Positions 33,259 through 43,252 of a DNA stretch of 48,302 nucleotides are shown piece after piece. Both the position numbers and the translations under genes were made by a program. The notes beneath the pieces were generated by a model. It was not told where the DNA came from and did no database searches. It saw nothing but the letters and a program-made list of their open reading frames with translations. The DNA is taken from assembly GCA_017553445.1 (NCBI GenBank), contig JAFZMD010000042.1:1-48302 (forward strand), in the 5' to 3' direction. Numbering within the stretch: position 1 is the first letter of the stretch; each line of letters starts with the position of its first letter. Source of the DNA: Methanobrevibacter sp. Its GTDB lineage: Archaea > Methanobacteriota > Methanobacteria > Methanobacteriales > Methanobacteriaceae.

Positions 33259-33501
33259 TTAAATTTTAATTATGTCCATGGGACAGACTTCAGCACAGTC
33301 TCCGCATTTGCTGCATTTTTCATTGTTTATGGTTATGGCTCCGCCTAAAACTTCTATGGCGTTTTCACTACATGCGAGTAAGCATGGTGCGTCTGATGGT
33401 GGTTGGCAGTTCATACAAAATAAAATAGGAGTGTCAACATTTGGTGTTTGTTGACAACTTCCGCAGGTTGTACATTCAGTACAGTTTCCTGTATTATACA
33501 T
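33259..33501 (-). CDS. porF: Ferredoxin-type protein PorF
   Basis: An 80-residue iron-sulphur protein at the end of the pyruvate:ferredoxin oxidoreductase operon. It has an N-terminal CTECTTCGSC, a middle CMNC-x-CLLAC group and a C-terminal standard cluster motif CSKCGDCAEVCPMDI, so two clusters are likely. Position behind porE and size match the Methanobacteriales PorF. No strong ribosome-binding site is seen. Confidence 0.82.
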   Translation of the reverse strand: MYNTGNCTECTTCGSCQQTPNVDTPILFCMNCQPPSDAPCLLACSENAIEVLGGAITINNEKCSKCGDCAEVCPMDIIKI

Positions 33502-33510
33502 AATTCTTTA

Positions 33511-34011
33511 TTATTCGTCCAATACAAGTCTTGCTCTGGCCTGACTTGTTATGACATGGACAAAGCCGCCTTTATTGCCGTCAGGTTCATATAATCCTGC
33601 CATTTTAGCAAGGTATTTTTCCTGATTTTTAGCCCTTATTTTTTCAGGATCAGCAACGCTAATGGCTCTTTTAGTACATGCTTTTATACATGCAGGCCCT
33701 TCTTCTCTATCGGCACAAAGGTCACATTTTTCAGCGACTTTTGCTTGGAAGGTCATTGCACCAAATGGACAAACCATCACACATAATCCGCATCCGATAC
33801 ATTTTTCAGCATCGACGCTATCGTCGGTAATCGCATCTGTTGGACAGATTTTTATACATGGCGCACTTTCACAGTGTTGACATACGATTGCATAAAAGGA
33901 AGAATCATGTTCTATAATTTTTATTCTGCTAGACTTATGGATGGATTCACACATGTTTGAACAGTTAAGACATCCGTCACATAAATTGTTGTTTACAACA
34001 ATACTTTCCAT
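33511..34011 (-). CDS. porE: Polyferredoxin-type protein PorE
   Basis: A 166-residue protein with four cysteine groups resembling HycB/DmsB-type electron-transfer subunits: CDGCLNCSNMC, CQHCESAPCIKICP, CIGCGLCVMVCP and CDLCADREEGPACIKAC, enough for up to four [4Fe-4S] clusters. It is an accessory electron carrier of the por operon. AGGAGGAA precedes the ATG; the gene is ten bases after porB. Confidence 0.87.
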   Translation of the reverse strand: MESIVVNNNLCDGCLNCSNMCESIHKSSRIKIIEHDSSFYAIVCQHCESAPCIKICPTDAITDDSVDAEKCIGCGLCVMVCPFGAMTFQAKVAEKCDLCADREEGPACIKACTKRAISVADPEKIRAKNQEKYLAKMAGLYEPDGNKGGFVHVITSQARARLVLDE

Positions 34012-34021
34012 TGTCTTCCTC

Positions 34022-34891
34022 CTATAATCCTAATTCTTTACACTCTGCATCAACATATTTTTGGATTTTTTCAATGTGCTCTTCATCTAAGTGTTTGAAT
34101 CTTTTTTGTGGTGCTAAGTATTCTTTCACAGGTTTTCTTTCTTCAGGCCTGTAAGTAATTTCAAAGTTACCATCAACGATTTCATATAAAATCCAAGATC
34201 CAGTTTCAACAGCTAATCTGCCCATTTCTATAGTTTTTTCAGAAGGATATCCCCAACCGGTAGTACATGGTTGTTGTAAATGGATATAAGCTGGGCCTTT
34301 AGTTTCAGCAGCTTTTTTAACTTTGTTAACGTAATCCTCTGGGAACGCAATAGATGCTGTAGCCACATATGGTATTCCGTGAGCGGCCATAATCATAGGC
34401 ATATTCTTTTTAGGTTTATCTTCACCAAAACTAGCTACACCTTTTGGGGATGTAGTGGTTGATGCACCATATGGAGTTGCTCCACTTCTTTGAATACCTG
34501 TGTTCATGTATGCTTCATTATCATAACAGATATAGAGCATATTGTGGCCCCTTTCCATAGCTCCGGATAAGGATTGCAAACCGATATCTACAGTTCCTCC
34601 GTCACCACCGAAAGCAACTACATTTACATCATCTTTTCCTTGAATTCTTAATGCACTTTCAACACCGGATGCAACGGCTCCAGAGTTTTCAAATGCAACG
34701 TGTATAAATGGAACTTCCCATGCAGATTCAGGGTATGGTGTAGTCATAACTTCAAGACAACCGGTAGCAGAAATAGCTACAGTATTTTCGCCTAAAGCAT
34801 TAAGAGCTAATTTTACAGCAATGGATGCTCCACAACCAGCACATCCTCTGTGTCCTGGTGCCAATAAATCTTTATCAGGTATATCTACCAT
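34022..34891 (-). CDS. porB: Pyruvate:ferredoxin oxidoreductase beta subunit PorB
   Basis: The thiamine-diphosphate subunit that, with PorA, C and D, reversibly makes pyruvate from acetyl-CoA and CO2, the anabolic entry in methanogens. The TPP motif [22 protein letters not shown] followed by [12 protein letters not shown] is complete; [11 protein letters not shown] supplies cluster cysteines near the N terminus. 289 residues is normal. GGAGG precedes the ATG and only two bases separate it from porA. Confidence 0.95.
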   Translation of the reverse strand: MVDIPDKDLLAPGHRGCAGCGASIAVKLALNALGENTVAISATGCLEVMTTPYPESAWEVPFIHVAFENSGAVASGVESALRIQGKDDVNVVAFGGDGGTVDIGLQSLSGAMERGHNMLYICYDNEAYMNTGIQRSGATPYGASTTTSPKGVASFGEDKPKKNMPMIMAAHGIPYVATASIAFPEDYVNKVKKAAETKGPAYIHLQQPCTTGWGYPSEKTIEMGRLAVETGSWILYEIVDGNFEITYRPEERKPVKEYLAPQKRFKHLDEEHIEKIQKYVDAECKELGL

Positions 34892-34893
34892 AT

Positions 34894-36039
34894 CTATTCC
34901 TCCCTAAGTCCAATCCAAGTGACATCTTTTTCTGGCACTTTGGTTTTTTCATATGCTTCAAATATGAATTCTGGAGTAATGTCTCTTCCGCCTAAACCGG
35001 CGATGAATCCATATATTTCTTTATCAATTTTAACTTTCATATCAGCGTAAAGTGCTCCTCCAATTCCAAATGAGAAGTTTTTATCGATAACAGCTATTTT
35101 TTCACAATTTTTAACTGCTTCTTTTATTGCTTCAACAGGGAATGGTCTGTAAGCTCTGATTTTAAGTAAACCTACTTTTTCGCCTTTTTCTCTTAATTCA
35201 TCAATAATTCCTCTGATGGTACTGCAAAGTGAACCCATTGCAACAAAGATTATGTCTGCATCTTCGGTTTTATACTCTTCAACAAGTCCGTATTGTCTTC
35301 CGAAGATTTCTGCAAATTCATCACAGGTTTTTTGAATAACTTCAATTGAATTATTCATTGCAACGTCCATTGCATATCTTGCTTCAGTATAATATGTAGG
35401 GTCAGCAAAGTTACCAATGGACATTGGTTCTTTTGGATCAAGGTATGCATGTTCTGGAACGTATGGAGGCAAGAATTTATCTACACTTTCCTGGTCTGGA
35501 ATTTCTACAGGTTCAACTGTGTGTGTTAGGATAAATCCATCTAAACATACCATTGATGGAAGCAATACATCAGGATTTTCTGAAATTTTATATGCCATTA
35601 AGGTGGTGTCCAATGCTTCCTGAGCATTTTCAACATATATTTGCAACCAGCCGGCGTCCCTTTGAGCAATGGAGTCTTGCTGGTCATTCCAAATATTTAA
35701 TGGAGCGGAAATTGCTCTGTTTGCATCAGCTAGAACGAATGGTGTTCTCATACCTGCTGCTGCATATAATATTTCGTGCATTAACATTAATCCTTGTGAA
35801 GATGTTGCTGTAAATACTCTTACTCCAGCACCACTTGCTCCAACAGCAGCACTTATAGCACTGTGTTCGGATTCTACTTTTACATATTTAGCGTCAATTT
35901 TTTCATCAGCAACATATTGTGCTAAATATTCTGAGATTGTAGTCTGTGGAGTAATTGGATAAACAGGAATAACTTGTGGTTTGGCTAATCTTACAGCCTC
36001 TGCAACTGCTTTGTTTGAGGTCATTACTTCTTTTACCAT
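34894..36039 (-). CDS. porA: Pyruvate:ferredoxin oxidoreductase alpha subunit PorA
   Basis: The substrate-binding pyrimidine-binding subunit of POR, 381 residues. Conserved segments [47 protein letters not shown] and the C-terminal GRDITPEFI are present. GTGATTAA precedes the ATG. It is the third gene of porCDABEF. Confidence 0.95.
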   Translation of the reverse strand: MVKEVMTSNKAVAEAVRLAKPQVIPVYPITPQTTISEYLAQYVADEKIDAKYVKVESEHSAISAAVGASGAGVRVFTATSSQGLMLMHEILYAAAGMRTPFVLADANRAISAPLNIWNDQQDSIAQRDAGWLQIYVENAQEALDTTLMAYKISENPDVLLPSMVCLDGFILTHTVEPVEIPDQESVDKFLPPYVPEHAYLDPKEPMSIGNFADPTYYTEARYAMDVAMNNSIEVIQKTCDEFAEIFGRQYGLVEEYKTEDADIIFVAMGSLCSTIRGIIDELREKGEKVGLLKIRAYRPFPVEAIKEAVKNCEKIAVIDKNFSFGIGGALYADMKVKIDKEIYGFIAGLGGRDITPEFIFEAYEKTKVPEKDVTWIGLREE

Positions 36040-36052
36040 TTAATCACTCTCT

Positions 36053-36295
36053 TTATTCTTTTATCATTTCGATTGCATCTGAAGGACATTCGTTGGCACA
36101 GATTCCACATCCTTTACAGTAATCGTAATCAATATCATGTTGTTTGTTTACACTAGCATCTGGACAAAAGAGAATACAATTATCGCAATCAATACATTTT
36201 TCTTTATCTAAAACTGGTTTGAAAGTTCTCCAACTTCCAGTTTTGTTGTTTCTGGTATTACCTGGGTTTTTAATTACACATCCTATACTTACCAT
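36053..36295 (-). CDS. porD: Pyruvate:ferredoxin oxidoreductase delta subunit PorD
   Basis: The 80-residue ferredoxin subunit with two [4Fe-4S] motifs, [16 protein letters not shown] and [16 protein letters not shown]. The first motif is typical of PorD. ATG 36295 follows GGTGAT; the GTG three codons upstream is part of that site. It overlaps the tail region of porC closely. Confidence 0.93.
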   Translation of the reverse strand: MVSIGCVIKNPGNTRNNKTGSWRTFKPVLDKEKCIDCDNCILFCPDASVNKQHDIDYDYCKGCGICANECPSDAIEMIKE

Positions 36296-36306
36296 ATTAA
36301 TCACCC

Positions 36307-36828
36307 TTATCCCATTTCATAAGCTTTTCTAGTAGCTTCTACATTCAATTCTCCAACTTTTCCTGGGAATGTTTCTGCAATCACTTCAAGAAGTGATTCA
36401 ATACTTACTGCTTGGGTTTTCTTAGCAAAAAATCCTAAAATAATAGTATTTACGATGTTGCGGCCTAACATGTCTAATGCAATTCCTGTTGCATCAATAC
36501 TGTAGACTTCGTGTTCTCCACTACCTTCAAAGGTTTCAGTATTGATAGTTACTTCAGTATTGTCTTTAATTCCTGCAAATACATCTACTACATTTAATAA
36601 TCCATCATCTAAAACTAACACATAGTCCGGATTATAGACTTGGTATCTTAAATCGATTGGCTTATCATCAATTCTTGTGAAAGCCATAACTGGAGCCCCT
36701 CTACGTTCTACTCCAAAAAATGGAAAAGCTTGTGAATATTTGCCGTCTTTAAATGCTGCTTTAGCCAAAATTTCAGCAGCGGTTACGGCACCTTGTCCAC
36801 CTCTTCCATGGAAACGAATTTCAATCAT
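36307..36828 (-). CDS. porC: Pyruvate:ferredoxin oxidoreductase gamma subunit PorC
   Basis: The gamma subunit, 173 residues from ATG 36828, which has GGAGG eight bases upstream; a longer in-frame version from 36864 lacks a site. [24 protein letters not shown] is the family's diagnostic start and [15 protein letters not shown] follows. First gene of the por operon; a TATA box lies at 36879-36886. Confidence 0.94.
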
Positions 36829-36878
36829 TAATTTTTCCTCCATATATTTATCATGTATAATCATTATAAATTACAAAA

Positions 36879-36886
36879 TATATAAA
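36879..36886 (-). promoter_or_regulatory. TATA box of the por operon
   Basis: TTTATATA on the minus strand, 51 bases before the porC start codon; predicted leader about 30 bases carrying GGAGG. Confidence 0.5.
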
Positions 36887-36987
36887 TCTTATGTTATATT
36901 TTTATTTTACAATATTTTTGTTTAAATTTTAATTAATATCGCTTTTATTTATTGTAATTTTCATAAAATTTATACTTTTATCCAATA

Positions 36988-37084
36988 AGGGGATATTAGG
37001 GGGATATTTCATCATCGGTTTGTTTTAAGAAATTTTAACTTTTTCAAAGATTTAATATAATATGATATTAATAATATATCTTTG
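36988..37084 (+). promoter_or_regulatory. Leader region of the dihydropteroate-synthase-like gene
   Basis: A tandem repeat AGGGGATATT then AGGGGGATATT (36988-37008) lies near the transcription start expected from a TTTATACTTTT element at about 36970-36979. Further down, an imperfect hairpin (CAAAGAT-TTAATAT, 37045-37058, against ATATTAA, 37065-37071, and ATATCTTTG, 37076-37084) ends directly at the GAGGAG ribosome-binding site. Operator and RNA roles are guesses. Confidence 0.35.
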
Positions 37085-37094
37085 AGGAGTTATT

Positions 37095-38696
37095 ATGAAA
37101 GTTTTGATAATTACTGGAAATTTGGCGTATCCATTAATCAAAAGTGTCGTTGCAGATTCATCCCAAGAGGTTATTGTTCATATTGCAGACACGCAGGTTG
37201 CAGCTTTTTTAACTCCTAAAATGATAATAAAAGAAGTCAAAACTTATTTTAAAGATCAATTGGATGAAATTGATTTGATTTTGGTTCCGGGTCTGATAAA
37301 AAAAGGAACCCGCGAAATAACAAAAGAACTTGGAATTCCAACATTTAAGGGCTCTACTGATGGGGCGGATTTGGCAATGGTTTTGAACTTGCTGGATAAC
37401 ATTGAACTGTCAGAAGATAAGCCTGCAGACAAATTAATCGAAGAGGAAAAAAGAAAAGAGGCATTCAAAATAATCGATGACTTTGAAAATGATGCTGAAA
37501 ATATAGAAAAGCTTCTCAAAAAGCCGAATAATATTATGATTGGTAAATTGCCTGTAGGTGAAGATTTCCCTATGAGGGTTTTAGCCGAAATTGCCAATGC
37601 GCCGTTTTTATCAAAAGAGGCATTGATTAACAAATGCCAATACTTTGTTGACTGTGGAGCGGACATGATAGATATTGGTATGGCTGCAGGTGAAGATTTC
37701 TCAGATAAGATTCCCGACTTGATTAATACATTAAGGCCAATTGTCGGAGACAGGCCTTTAAGCATAGACACATTAAATGCGGATGAAATTTTGGTTGCTG
37801 CTGAAAACGGCATTGATTTTGTTTTAAGTGTGGATTTGGGTAACCAATCAAAGGTGGCTCCAGTATTGAAGGAAAAGGGAATTCCTGCTGTACTTCTTCC
37901 GACTAATTTCAGTGAAGGGGTCACGCCAAAGACTCCCGAAGAGCGTGTCGAATTCATGAACCGATTGATTGAGGATACTGATGGCTTGAAATATGTTGCC
38001 GATTTGATTTTAGATCCGGTTAACAGTGCAAGTATCGTGGAGTCAATCATAGCATGCAGAAATTTCCACAAGGTTAACAAGGCACCGATGTTTTTCGGCG
38101 TAGGGAATGTAACTGAATTGATGGATGCCGATTCTGGGGGAGTAAACGTGTTGCTTGCCGGAATAGGAATGGAACTTGGCGTAAGTATACTGTTCACTCC
38201 TGAAGAAAGTGGAAAAACAAGAGGCAGTGTTTATGAGCTTTCCACCGCATCAAAAATGATGTTTCTTGCAAAGCACAGAAAATCCATACCTAAAGATCTT
38301 GGAATCAATCTTGTTGCATTTAAGGATAAGCATAAAAGAAATGATATTATTGAAAATGAACTGGATGGTATTCCTCAGGCAAAGCTTTCAAAACCTTTAA
38401 AGTTTGTCCGTGATAAGGCAGGCAGTTTTAGAATTAATGTAGATTATGGAACTACAGTAAGTGAAAGTAGAATTATTGCCACTCATTTTAAGAAAAATAA
38501 AGCCGATTTGGTAATTGTCGGAAAAACTGCAAAGGAAATCTATGAAGAAATAATAAAAAAAGAACTTGTTACCCGTATGGAACATGCGGCTTATCTTGGA
38601 AGTGAACTCCAAAAAGCTGAAATCGCAATGATAACGGGTAAAGAGTATGTTCAGGATTTTGAATTGTTCAAAAACCCTGATCAATTTAAAAATTAA
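37095..38696 (+). CDS. Dihydropteroate synthase-like protein (TIGR00284 type)
   Basis: A 533-residue archaeal protein whose middle part (about 150-400) is a TIM barrel like dihydropteroate synthase: CQYFVDCGADMIDIGMAAG, RPLSIDTLNADEILVAAENG and LILDPVNSASIVESI. The flanking N-terminal domain (to about 140) and the C-terminal domain after 420 are typical of the methanogen-specific version. It is proposed to act in tetrahydromethanopterin synthesis, joining the pterin to the arylamine; the evidence is family-level. GAGGAG precedes the ATG. It is monocistronic. Confidence 0.85.
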   Translation: MKVLIITGNLAYPLIKSVVADSSQEVIVHIADTQVAAFLTPKMIIKEVKTYFKDQLDEIDLILVPGLIKKGTREITKELGIPTFKGSTDGADLAMVLNLLDNIELSEDKPADKLIEEEKRKEAFKIIDDFENDAENIEKLLKKPNNIMIGKLPVGEDFPMRVLAEIANAPFLSKEALINKCQYFVDCGADMIDIGMAAGEDFSDKIPDLINTLRPIVGDRPLSIDTLNADEILVAAENGIDFVLSVDLGNQSKVAPVLKEKGIPAVLLPTNFSEGVTPKTPEERVEFMNRLIEDTDGLKYVADLILDPVNSASIVESIIACRNFHKVNKAPMFFGVGNVTELMDADSGGVNVLLAGIGMELGVSILFTPEESGKTRGSVYELSTASKMMFLAKHRKSIPKDLGINLVAFKDKHKRNDIIENELDGIPQAKLSKPLKFVRDKAGSFRINVDYGTTVSESRIIATHFKKNKADLVIVGKTAKEIYEEIIKKELVTRMEHAAYLGSELQKAEIAMITGKEYVQDFELFKNPDQFKN

Positions 38697-38702
38697 TTTT
38701 TT

Positions 38703-39101
38703 TTAATCATCAACAATATTATAGTCGTGAGACGGTTCTGAGCTTCCACCGCTGTCGGATGAGCCTCCACCCGTATCGGATGAGCCTCCGCCTGTATCGG
38801 ATGATCCGCCGCTGTCGGATGAACCTCCTCCATCGCTATATGAAGAACTTCCGCCGCCAGATGAAGAACTGCTTGAAGATGAACTTGAAGTACTACTTGA
38901 ACTGTGACTGGATGAACTTGTATCTGAACTATTTCCAGTTAAAAATGAAAGCAAGCCATCATTTGTCTTATTTGTGTTATTTACATCAGTTATATTATTT
39001 GTTGTATTGTTATTTAAACTGCTTGTGTAAACAACAGCCCCCATGGTTAATATAATTATTGCAACTATTACAGCCAAAATAACCATATTATCAAACTTCA
39101 T
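38703..39101 (-). CDS. Membrane-anchored Ser/Gly-rich low-complexity protein
   Basis: A 132-residue protein with one N-terminal membrane helix (MVILAVIVAIIILTMGAVVY), an Asn/Thr-rich segment with many N-x-T sites, a serine tract (about 60-80) and a C-terminal block of repeats of the form GGSSDSGGSSDTGG, ending in an acidic tail. It is probably exposed outside the membrane and glycosylated; no family can be given. GGAGGGTT precedes the ATG. The repeat block is prone to length change. Confidence 0.6.
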   Translation of the reverse strand: MKFDNMVILAVIVAIIILTMGAVVYTSSLNNNTTNNITDVNNTNKTNDGLLSFLTGNSSDTSSSSHSSSSTSSSSSSSSSSGGGSSSYSDGGGSSDSGGSSDTGGGSSDTGGGSSDSGGSSEPSHDYNIVDD

Positions 39102-39232
39102 TTTAACCCTCCAATATTTATTAGATTAGTAATATATTTTATGCATTGCCATATATAATCTTTTTCATAAAATTTAAATGATATATTATAATATATATTA
39201 ATTAATTAAGTAAAATAAATTGGTGTTTAAAT

Positions 39233-40090
39233 TTGCAAAGTGAAGGATTAAGTATTAAAGATATTGATAAAGCTCTTTTGGAAGAACATTATGTTTCCAA
39301 TAAGGAAATATCAACTACCTTGTTTTTATCTTTTTTATTGGCTAAACCCATGTTAATTGAAGGTCCGCCTGGTGTTGGTAAAACGGAACTTGCAAAAGTT
39401 GTAGCAAAAACTTTTGATAGGGATTTCTTTAGAATTCAATGTTATGAGGGTATTACCTTTGAGCAAATTGTTGGGGAATGGAATTATCAGAAACAATTAT
39501 TGCATTTGGAAGCCGCAAAAAATACGCAAGCTAAGGAAGATACCATTTTTGAAGAGGAATACTTTATTAGAAGATCACTTTTGAATGCTTTTTTAAATGA
39601 TAGGGATTCAGTTTTGCTCATCGATGAAATTGACAAGGCCGATGAGGAAGTTGAAAGTTTTCTTCTCCAGGCATTGGGTGAACAGGAAATAACTATCAAC
39701 GATTTGGGTACATTCCAACTGCAAAATGATTTGATTGTTATTTTAACTTCCAACTCACAGAGATCACTTTTGGATGAAACTAAAGACAGGTGTCTGTTCT
39801 TATATATTCCTTATCCTACGGTTGAAAGAGAAATGGAGATTGTCAAATCCAAGCTTCCTGAAGCTGACGATGAAGTGGTTTCAAAAGTTGTCAAGATTGT
39901 TCATGAAATTAGAAATCTTAACCTGCTTAAAAAACCTTCAGTCAGGGGAACCGTCGATTGGGTTAAATCAGTGTCCAGTTTAAAAACCAGGAATACTTCT
40001 GAGGCTATGAAAGAAAGTATTGGTGTGGCCATTAAAACTGAAAGCGATAAAAAACGTGTCATTAAAGATGTCCTGGACAGGAAATATTAA
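39233..40090 (+). CDS. MoxR-family AAA+ ATPase
   Basis: A 285-residue AAA+ chaperone-like ATPase. Walker [10 protein letters not shown] (about 45-53), Walker [12 protein letters not shown] (about 126-136), sensor 1 [12 protein letters not shown] and an arginine finger region CLFLYIPYP are all clear and fit the MoxR branch. The start is TTG 39233, six bases after GGTGT; no upstream ATG is in frame. The VWA gene follows at once, the usual MoxR-VWA pairing in which both proteins mature or activate another complex. Confidence 0.9.
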   Translation: MQSEGLSIKDIDKALLEEHYVSNKEISTTLFLSFLLAKPMLIEGPPGVGKTELAKVVAKTFDRDFFRIQCYEGITFEQIVGEWNYQKQLLHLEAAKNTQAKEDTIFEEEYFIRRSLLNAFLNDRDSVLLIDEIDKADEEVESFLLQALGEQEITINDLGTFQLQNDLIVILTSNSQRSLLDETKDRCLFLYIPYPTVEREMEIVKSKLPEADDEVVSKVVKIVHEIRNLNLLKKPSVRGTVDWVKSVSSLKTRNTSEAMKESIGVAIKTESDKKRVIKDVLDRKY

Positions 40091-40091
40091 C

Positions 40092-41249
40092 ATGGTTGAT
40101 AAAATAGTTAACTTATCCAATCAATTGCGGGAAGCGGGCCTGCCGGTCAGTATCAGAAGCACATTTTCAGCCAGTGAAGTTTATCTTGAACTTGGTGAAA
40201 TGGACAGGGATTTGCTTCGAACCGCCTTAAGGGCAATTTATGTTAAGGACAAATACGACATTCCCAAATTCAACAAGATTTTTGAAGAAATTTTCAAAAG
40301 GGAAAAAGAGAAATCCGAAGCGGAAGAAATGCTGGAAAAGGGCAAGGCATACAGGGGAACCGGTCCAAAATCAAACAAATACATTATTAAAAAACAGAAT
40401 AATGCATATAGAAAAGTTCAAAAGGAAAAAATCAACAATGAAAAGCTGAAAATGCTCTCCGGTCAGCCGTTACTTGAAGAAGTTAAACAGCTTGAGCGTG
40501 ATGGGGAACTGATGAACAAGGACTTAACCAAACTTAACAGGTTCGACCCAAGGATGCTTGAAATCTGCCAGAGATTAGGCAGAAGAATAGCCAATAAGCG
40601 TTCAAGACGTAAAATACAATCCTCTTCTCATAAAATTGACATGAGAAGAACCATCAGGGCAAATTTAAAGTATGGCGGAGTACCGATTGAACTTGTTAAG
40701 GCCAAGCCAAGGCCACATAAGAATGAACATCTGTTCCTGAATGATATTAGTGGGTCATGCGAATGGATAAGCAGCTGGTTTTTCATGCTGATGTTTTCAG
40801 CACAAACTGCATTTAAACATTCAAGAACATTCGAATTTGACAATAAAGTTATAGAAACAACGGATGCCCTAAAAGAGGAATATTTGATAGATTCGTTTGT
40901 TAAAGTCAAGGATTTGAGAGTAAAAAATATGATGGTTCACGGAACGTCCGACATGTACTCTGCATTCAAGGCATTTCAGGAAAAGGCAAATTTAAATAAT
41001 AAATCATATGTAATAATATTATCCGATTGTAGAGATTGGGCAGGTCCGAAACAAAATGGAATACCTGCAAGCGTTCATCTTGTGGAAGAGATGGTTCGTG
41101 ACTCTAAAAAAGTAGTAATTCTAAATCCAGAAGATAGGAATAAATGGGATATAGTTGACAGTTGTGTTTCACTTTATGAGGATGCTGGAGCACACGTATT
41201 TGAAGTTAATACTCTTAATCAATTAGCTCAATTTGTGGAGCAGATGTAG
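40092..41249 (+). CDS. VWA (CoxE-like) domain protein
   Basis: Partner of the preceding MoxR ATPase, 385 residues. The N-terminal 200 residues are charged and helical (basic stretches such as KRSRRKIQ), and the C-terminal VWA domain starts near residue 215 with a metal-ion adhesion motif DISGS; TDM-like residues follow in [12 protein letters not shown] 40092 is one base after the MoxR stop. A longer in-frame reading from 40020 would overlap MoxR and lacks support. The target of the pair is unknown. Confidence 0.85.
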   Translation: MVDKIVNLSNQLREAGLPVSIRSTFSASEVYLELGEMDRDLLRTALRAIYVKDKYDIPKFNKIFEEIFKREKEKSEAEEMLEKGKAYRGTGPKSNKYIIKKQNNAYRKVQKEKINNEKLKMLSGQPLLEEVKQLERDGELMNKDLTKLNRFDPRMLEICQRLGRRIANKRSRRKIQSSSHKIDMRRTIRANLKYGGVPIELVKAKPRPHKNEHLFLNDISGSCEWISSWFFMLMFSAQTAFKHSRTFEFDNKVIETTDALKEEYLIDSFVKVKDLRVKNMMVHGTSDMYSAFKAFQEKANLNNKSYVIILSDCRDWAGPKQNGIPASVHLVEEMVRDSKKVVILNPEDRNKWDIVDSCVSLYEDAGAHVFEVNTLNQLAQFVEQM

Positions 41250-41257
41250 GTGAGAAT

Positions 41258-42178
41258 ATGGATTGTACCAAATGCGGTAATCCAAATGTTATTATTAAAA
41301 AAGAACAATCCGGCCAATACTTATGCAAGGATTGTTTTATCGAATCAATTGAAAAGAAAGTTATTAAAACCGTTAGAAAAGAAAAGCTACTCGATAAGGG
41401 AGATAAGGTTTTGGTTGCACTTTCCGGTGGAAAAGACAGTGTAACTACGCTTGAAATACTAAATTCTTTTCGTGAACTCAACATTATTGATATCTGTGCG
41501 GTAACGGTAGATGAAGGAATAGACAATTATCGTCAGGACGGTGTTGACATAGCTATTCGTCATGCTGAGCGCTTGGGAATAGAGCACAGGGTAGTTTCAC
41601 TGAAAGACACTTATGGCATTACATTGGATGAGATAATGCAAAAGCCCAATCATAGGGGATCATGTTCATACTGTGGTGTTTTTAGAAGAACAATAATTAA
41701 CAAGGCAGCTCGTGAAATGGGGGCAACAAAAATCGCCACAGGTCATAACCTGGATGATGAAGTTCAGGCAATAATGATGAATTATCTGGAAGGAAATACG
41801 GATAATCTAACTAAATTAGGTGCCAAAACGGAATCTGAAGCAGAAGAATTCACCGTTAAAATCAAACCGCTTCGTGAAATTCCCGAACATGAAATCGGTT
41901 TGTATGTTGTTGCAAAGGAATTGGAAGTTCACTTTGCAGGATGTCCTTATGCACAGCAGTCATTCAGGGGTGAAGTCTCAGACGTAATAAATAAGTTAAA
42001 CGAAGCACATCCAACAATAAAGTACTCAACATTGCGGGGATACGATAAAATCAAAAATGCGCTAAAAGATGATTTTAAAAAGGACTATTCTCATGGAAGA
42101 TGTGTAAAATGTGGTGAACCTGCAGCCAATAAATTATGCAAAGCATGTTCATTTATAGAAGAATTAAAAGGTGATTAA
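41258..42178 (+). CDS. tRNA 2-thiolation protein, TtuA/Ncs6 family
   Basis: A 306-residue ATP-pyrophosphatase enzyme that thiolates a tRNA uridine. An N-terminal zinc finger (CTKCG, CKDC), the PP-loop SGGKDS near residue 53, the catalytic Cys region [18 protein letters not shown] and a C-terminal zinc finger (CVKCGEP, CKAC) are in the order known for TtuA/NcsA (TIGR00269). The MoaD/ThiS-like gene begins at the next base, which strongly suggests it is the sulphur donor. Whether the product is s2U34 or s2U54 cannot be read from sequence. Confidence 0.9.
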   Translation: MDCTKCGNPNVIIKKEQSGQYLCKDCFIESIEKKVIKTVRKEKLLDKGDKVLVALSGGKDSVTTLEILNSFRELNIIDICAVTVDEGIDNYRQDGVDIAIRHAERLGIEHRVVSLKDTYGITLDEIMQKPNHRGSCSYCGVFRRTIINKAAREMGATKIATGHNLDDEVQAIMMNYLEGNTDNLTKLGAKTESEAEEFTVKIKPLREIPEHEIGLYVVAKELEVHFAGCPYAQQSFRGEVSDVINKLNEAHPTIKYSTLRGYDKIKNALKDDFKKDYSHGRCVKCGEPAANKLCKACSFIEELKGD

Positions 42179-42382
42179 ATGGTTTTTACTTTAAAATATA
42201 ATAACGTTTCAGAATCAAGAGAAATTCCACAGGAATATTATACAATCAAAGATTTAATTATGGATTTGGGTCTATCAACCCAAACAGTTGTATCAAAACA
42301 GAACGACGAGTTGGTTATAGAGGATACCGTAATCAATGACGGTGATGAAATCAAATTAATCCAAATAATATATGGAGGCTAA
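42179..42382 (+). CDS. MoaD/ThiS-family sulphur carrier (ubiquitin-like)
   Basis: A 67-residue beta-grasp protein ending in YGG, the diglycine that is activated as a thiocarboxylate. Segments TIKDLIMDLGL and INDGDEIKLIQIIYGG match the family. It directly follows the TtuA-like gene with no gap, and the terminal GGAGG codons double as the ribosome-binding site of the next gene. It is likely the sulphur donor for the tRNA enzyme, and by analogy to SAMP/Urm1 might also modify proteins. Confidence 0.88.
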   Translation: MVFTLKYNNVSESREIPQEYYTIKDLIMDLGLSTQTVVSKQNDELVIEDTVINDGDEIKLIQIIYGG

Positions 42383-42384
42383 CT

Positions 42385-43245
42385 TTGAAGATTAGTTATG
42401 AATGTGGGGCATGCTTTTTAAGACAGGCCCGTGAAGCTATGGACTTGGCAACAGATGATGATGATTTGAAAATTGAAATAAATAATGAAATCTTTAAGTT
42501 TTTAGCCACTACATTTAAGAAAGGAACTAATTCCAACAAAACAGGTTCCCATATTCATAATCTCATAAAAACTAAAACAAACTGTCCCGATCCCTACATT
42601 AATGAGAAAAAGTTGGGAAATGAAATTGCATTGAAGTATCTTCCTTTGGCACAGGATATCCTAAAGGAAAACGATACTTTGGAAAATCGTGTTAAAATAG
42701 CTATTGTCGGCAATATTTTGGACTTCGGTGCATTTGAGTTAAGTGATGACATTGAAAAGTTTATTAAAGATGCTTTAGGAAAAGATTTGGCCGTTAAGGA
42801 TATTGAATCCTTTGAAAATTCACTTAACAAGCATGATAAGCTATTGTATCTGGTTGACAATACTGGCGAAATAGTATTTGATAAGTTGTTATTGGCTAAA
42901 ATTAAGGAATATGATGTTGACATTACAATTGCCGTTAAATCCGAGCCGATTTTGAATGATGCCTGTATGGAAGATGCGATTAACACAGGCCTTGATGAAT
43001 TTGGCGAAATCGTGGAGATTGGTGCCGGAACTGTTGGTTATGTCGACAGTGAAATTTCAGATGAATTTAGGAAAATCTTCAATCAGCATGAGTTCATTAT
43101 ATCCAAGGGAATGGGCAATTACGAGGGATTAACTGAAATTGATTTATCAGATAAGGATGTTTACTTTTTATTGTGTGCTAAATGCACTACTATAGCAAAG
43201 GATATAGGTGTCAACCTCCAGGATATGTTGCTTTTTAAGAAATAG
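42385..43245 (+). CDS. DUF89/ARMT1-like metal-dependent phosphatase
   Basis: A 286-residue archaeal member of the DUF89 (damage-control phosphatase) family, which removes phosphate from damaged or overflow metabolites using a divalent metal. The signature LVDNTGEIVFDKLLL is present, with CGACFLRQAREA at the N terminus and GMGNYEGL near the C terminus. The start is TTG 42385, six bases after GGAGG in the end of the preceding gene. The substrate is unknown; co-transcription with the thiolation genes is clear from spacing. Confidence 0.87.
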   Translation: MKISYECGACFLRQAREAMDLATDDDDLKIEINNEIFKFLATTFKKGTNSNKTGSHIHNLIKTKTNCPDPYINEKKLGNEIALKYLPLAQDILKENDTLENRVKIAIVGNILDFGAFELSDDIEKFIKDALGKDLAVKDIESFENSLNKHDKLLYLVDNTGEIVFDKLLLAKIKEYDVDITIAVKSEPILNDACMEDAINTGLDEFGEIVEIGAGTVGYVDSEISDEFRKIFNQHEFIISKGMGNYEGLTEIDLSDKDVYFLLCAKCTTIAKDIGVNLQDMLLFKK

Positions 43246-43252
43246 TGATAAT

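Noticed and set aside
37256..38197. A 313-codon open frame on the minus strand
   Set aside because: It lies wholly antisense to the dihydropteroate-synthase-like gene, has a serine/proline/isoleucine-rich composition typical of reverse-frame translation, and has no ribosome-binding site.
38750..38840. Short regular repeats resembling a CRISPR array
   Set aside because: The repeats are in frame within the Ser/Gly-rich gene, encode GGSSDS-type units and have no unique spacers.
40020..40091. An N-terminal extension of the VWA protein
   Set aside because: The extra 24 codons lie inside the MoxR gene and lack a start signal; ATG 40092 directly follows the MoxR stop region.
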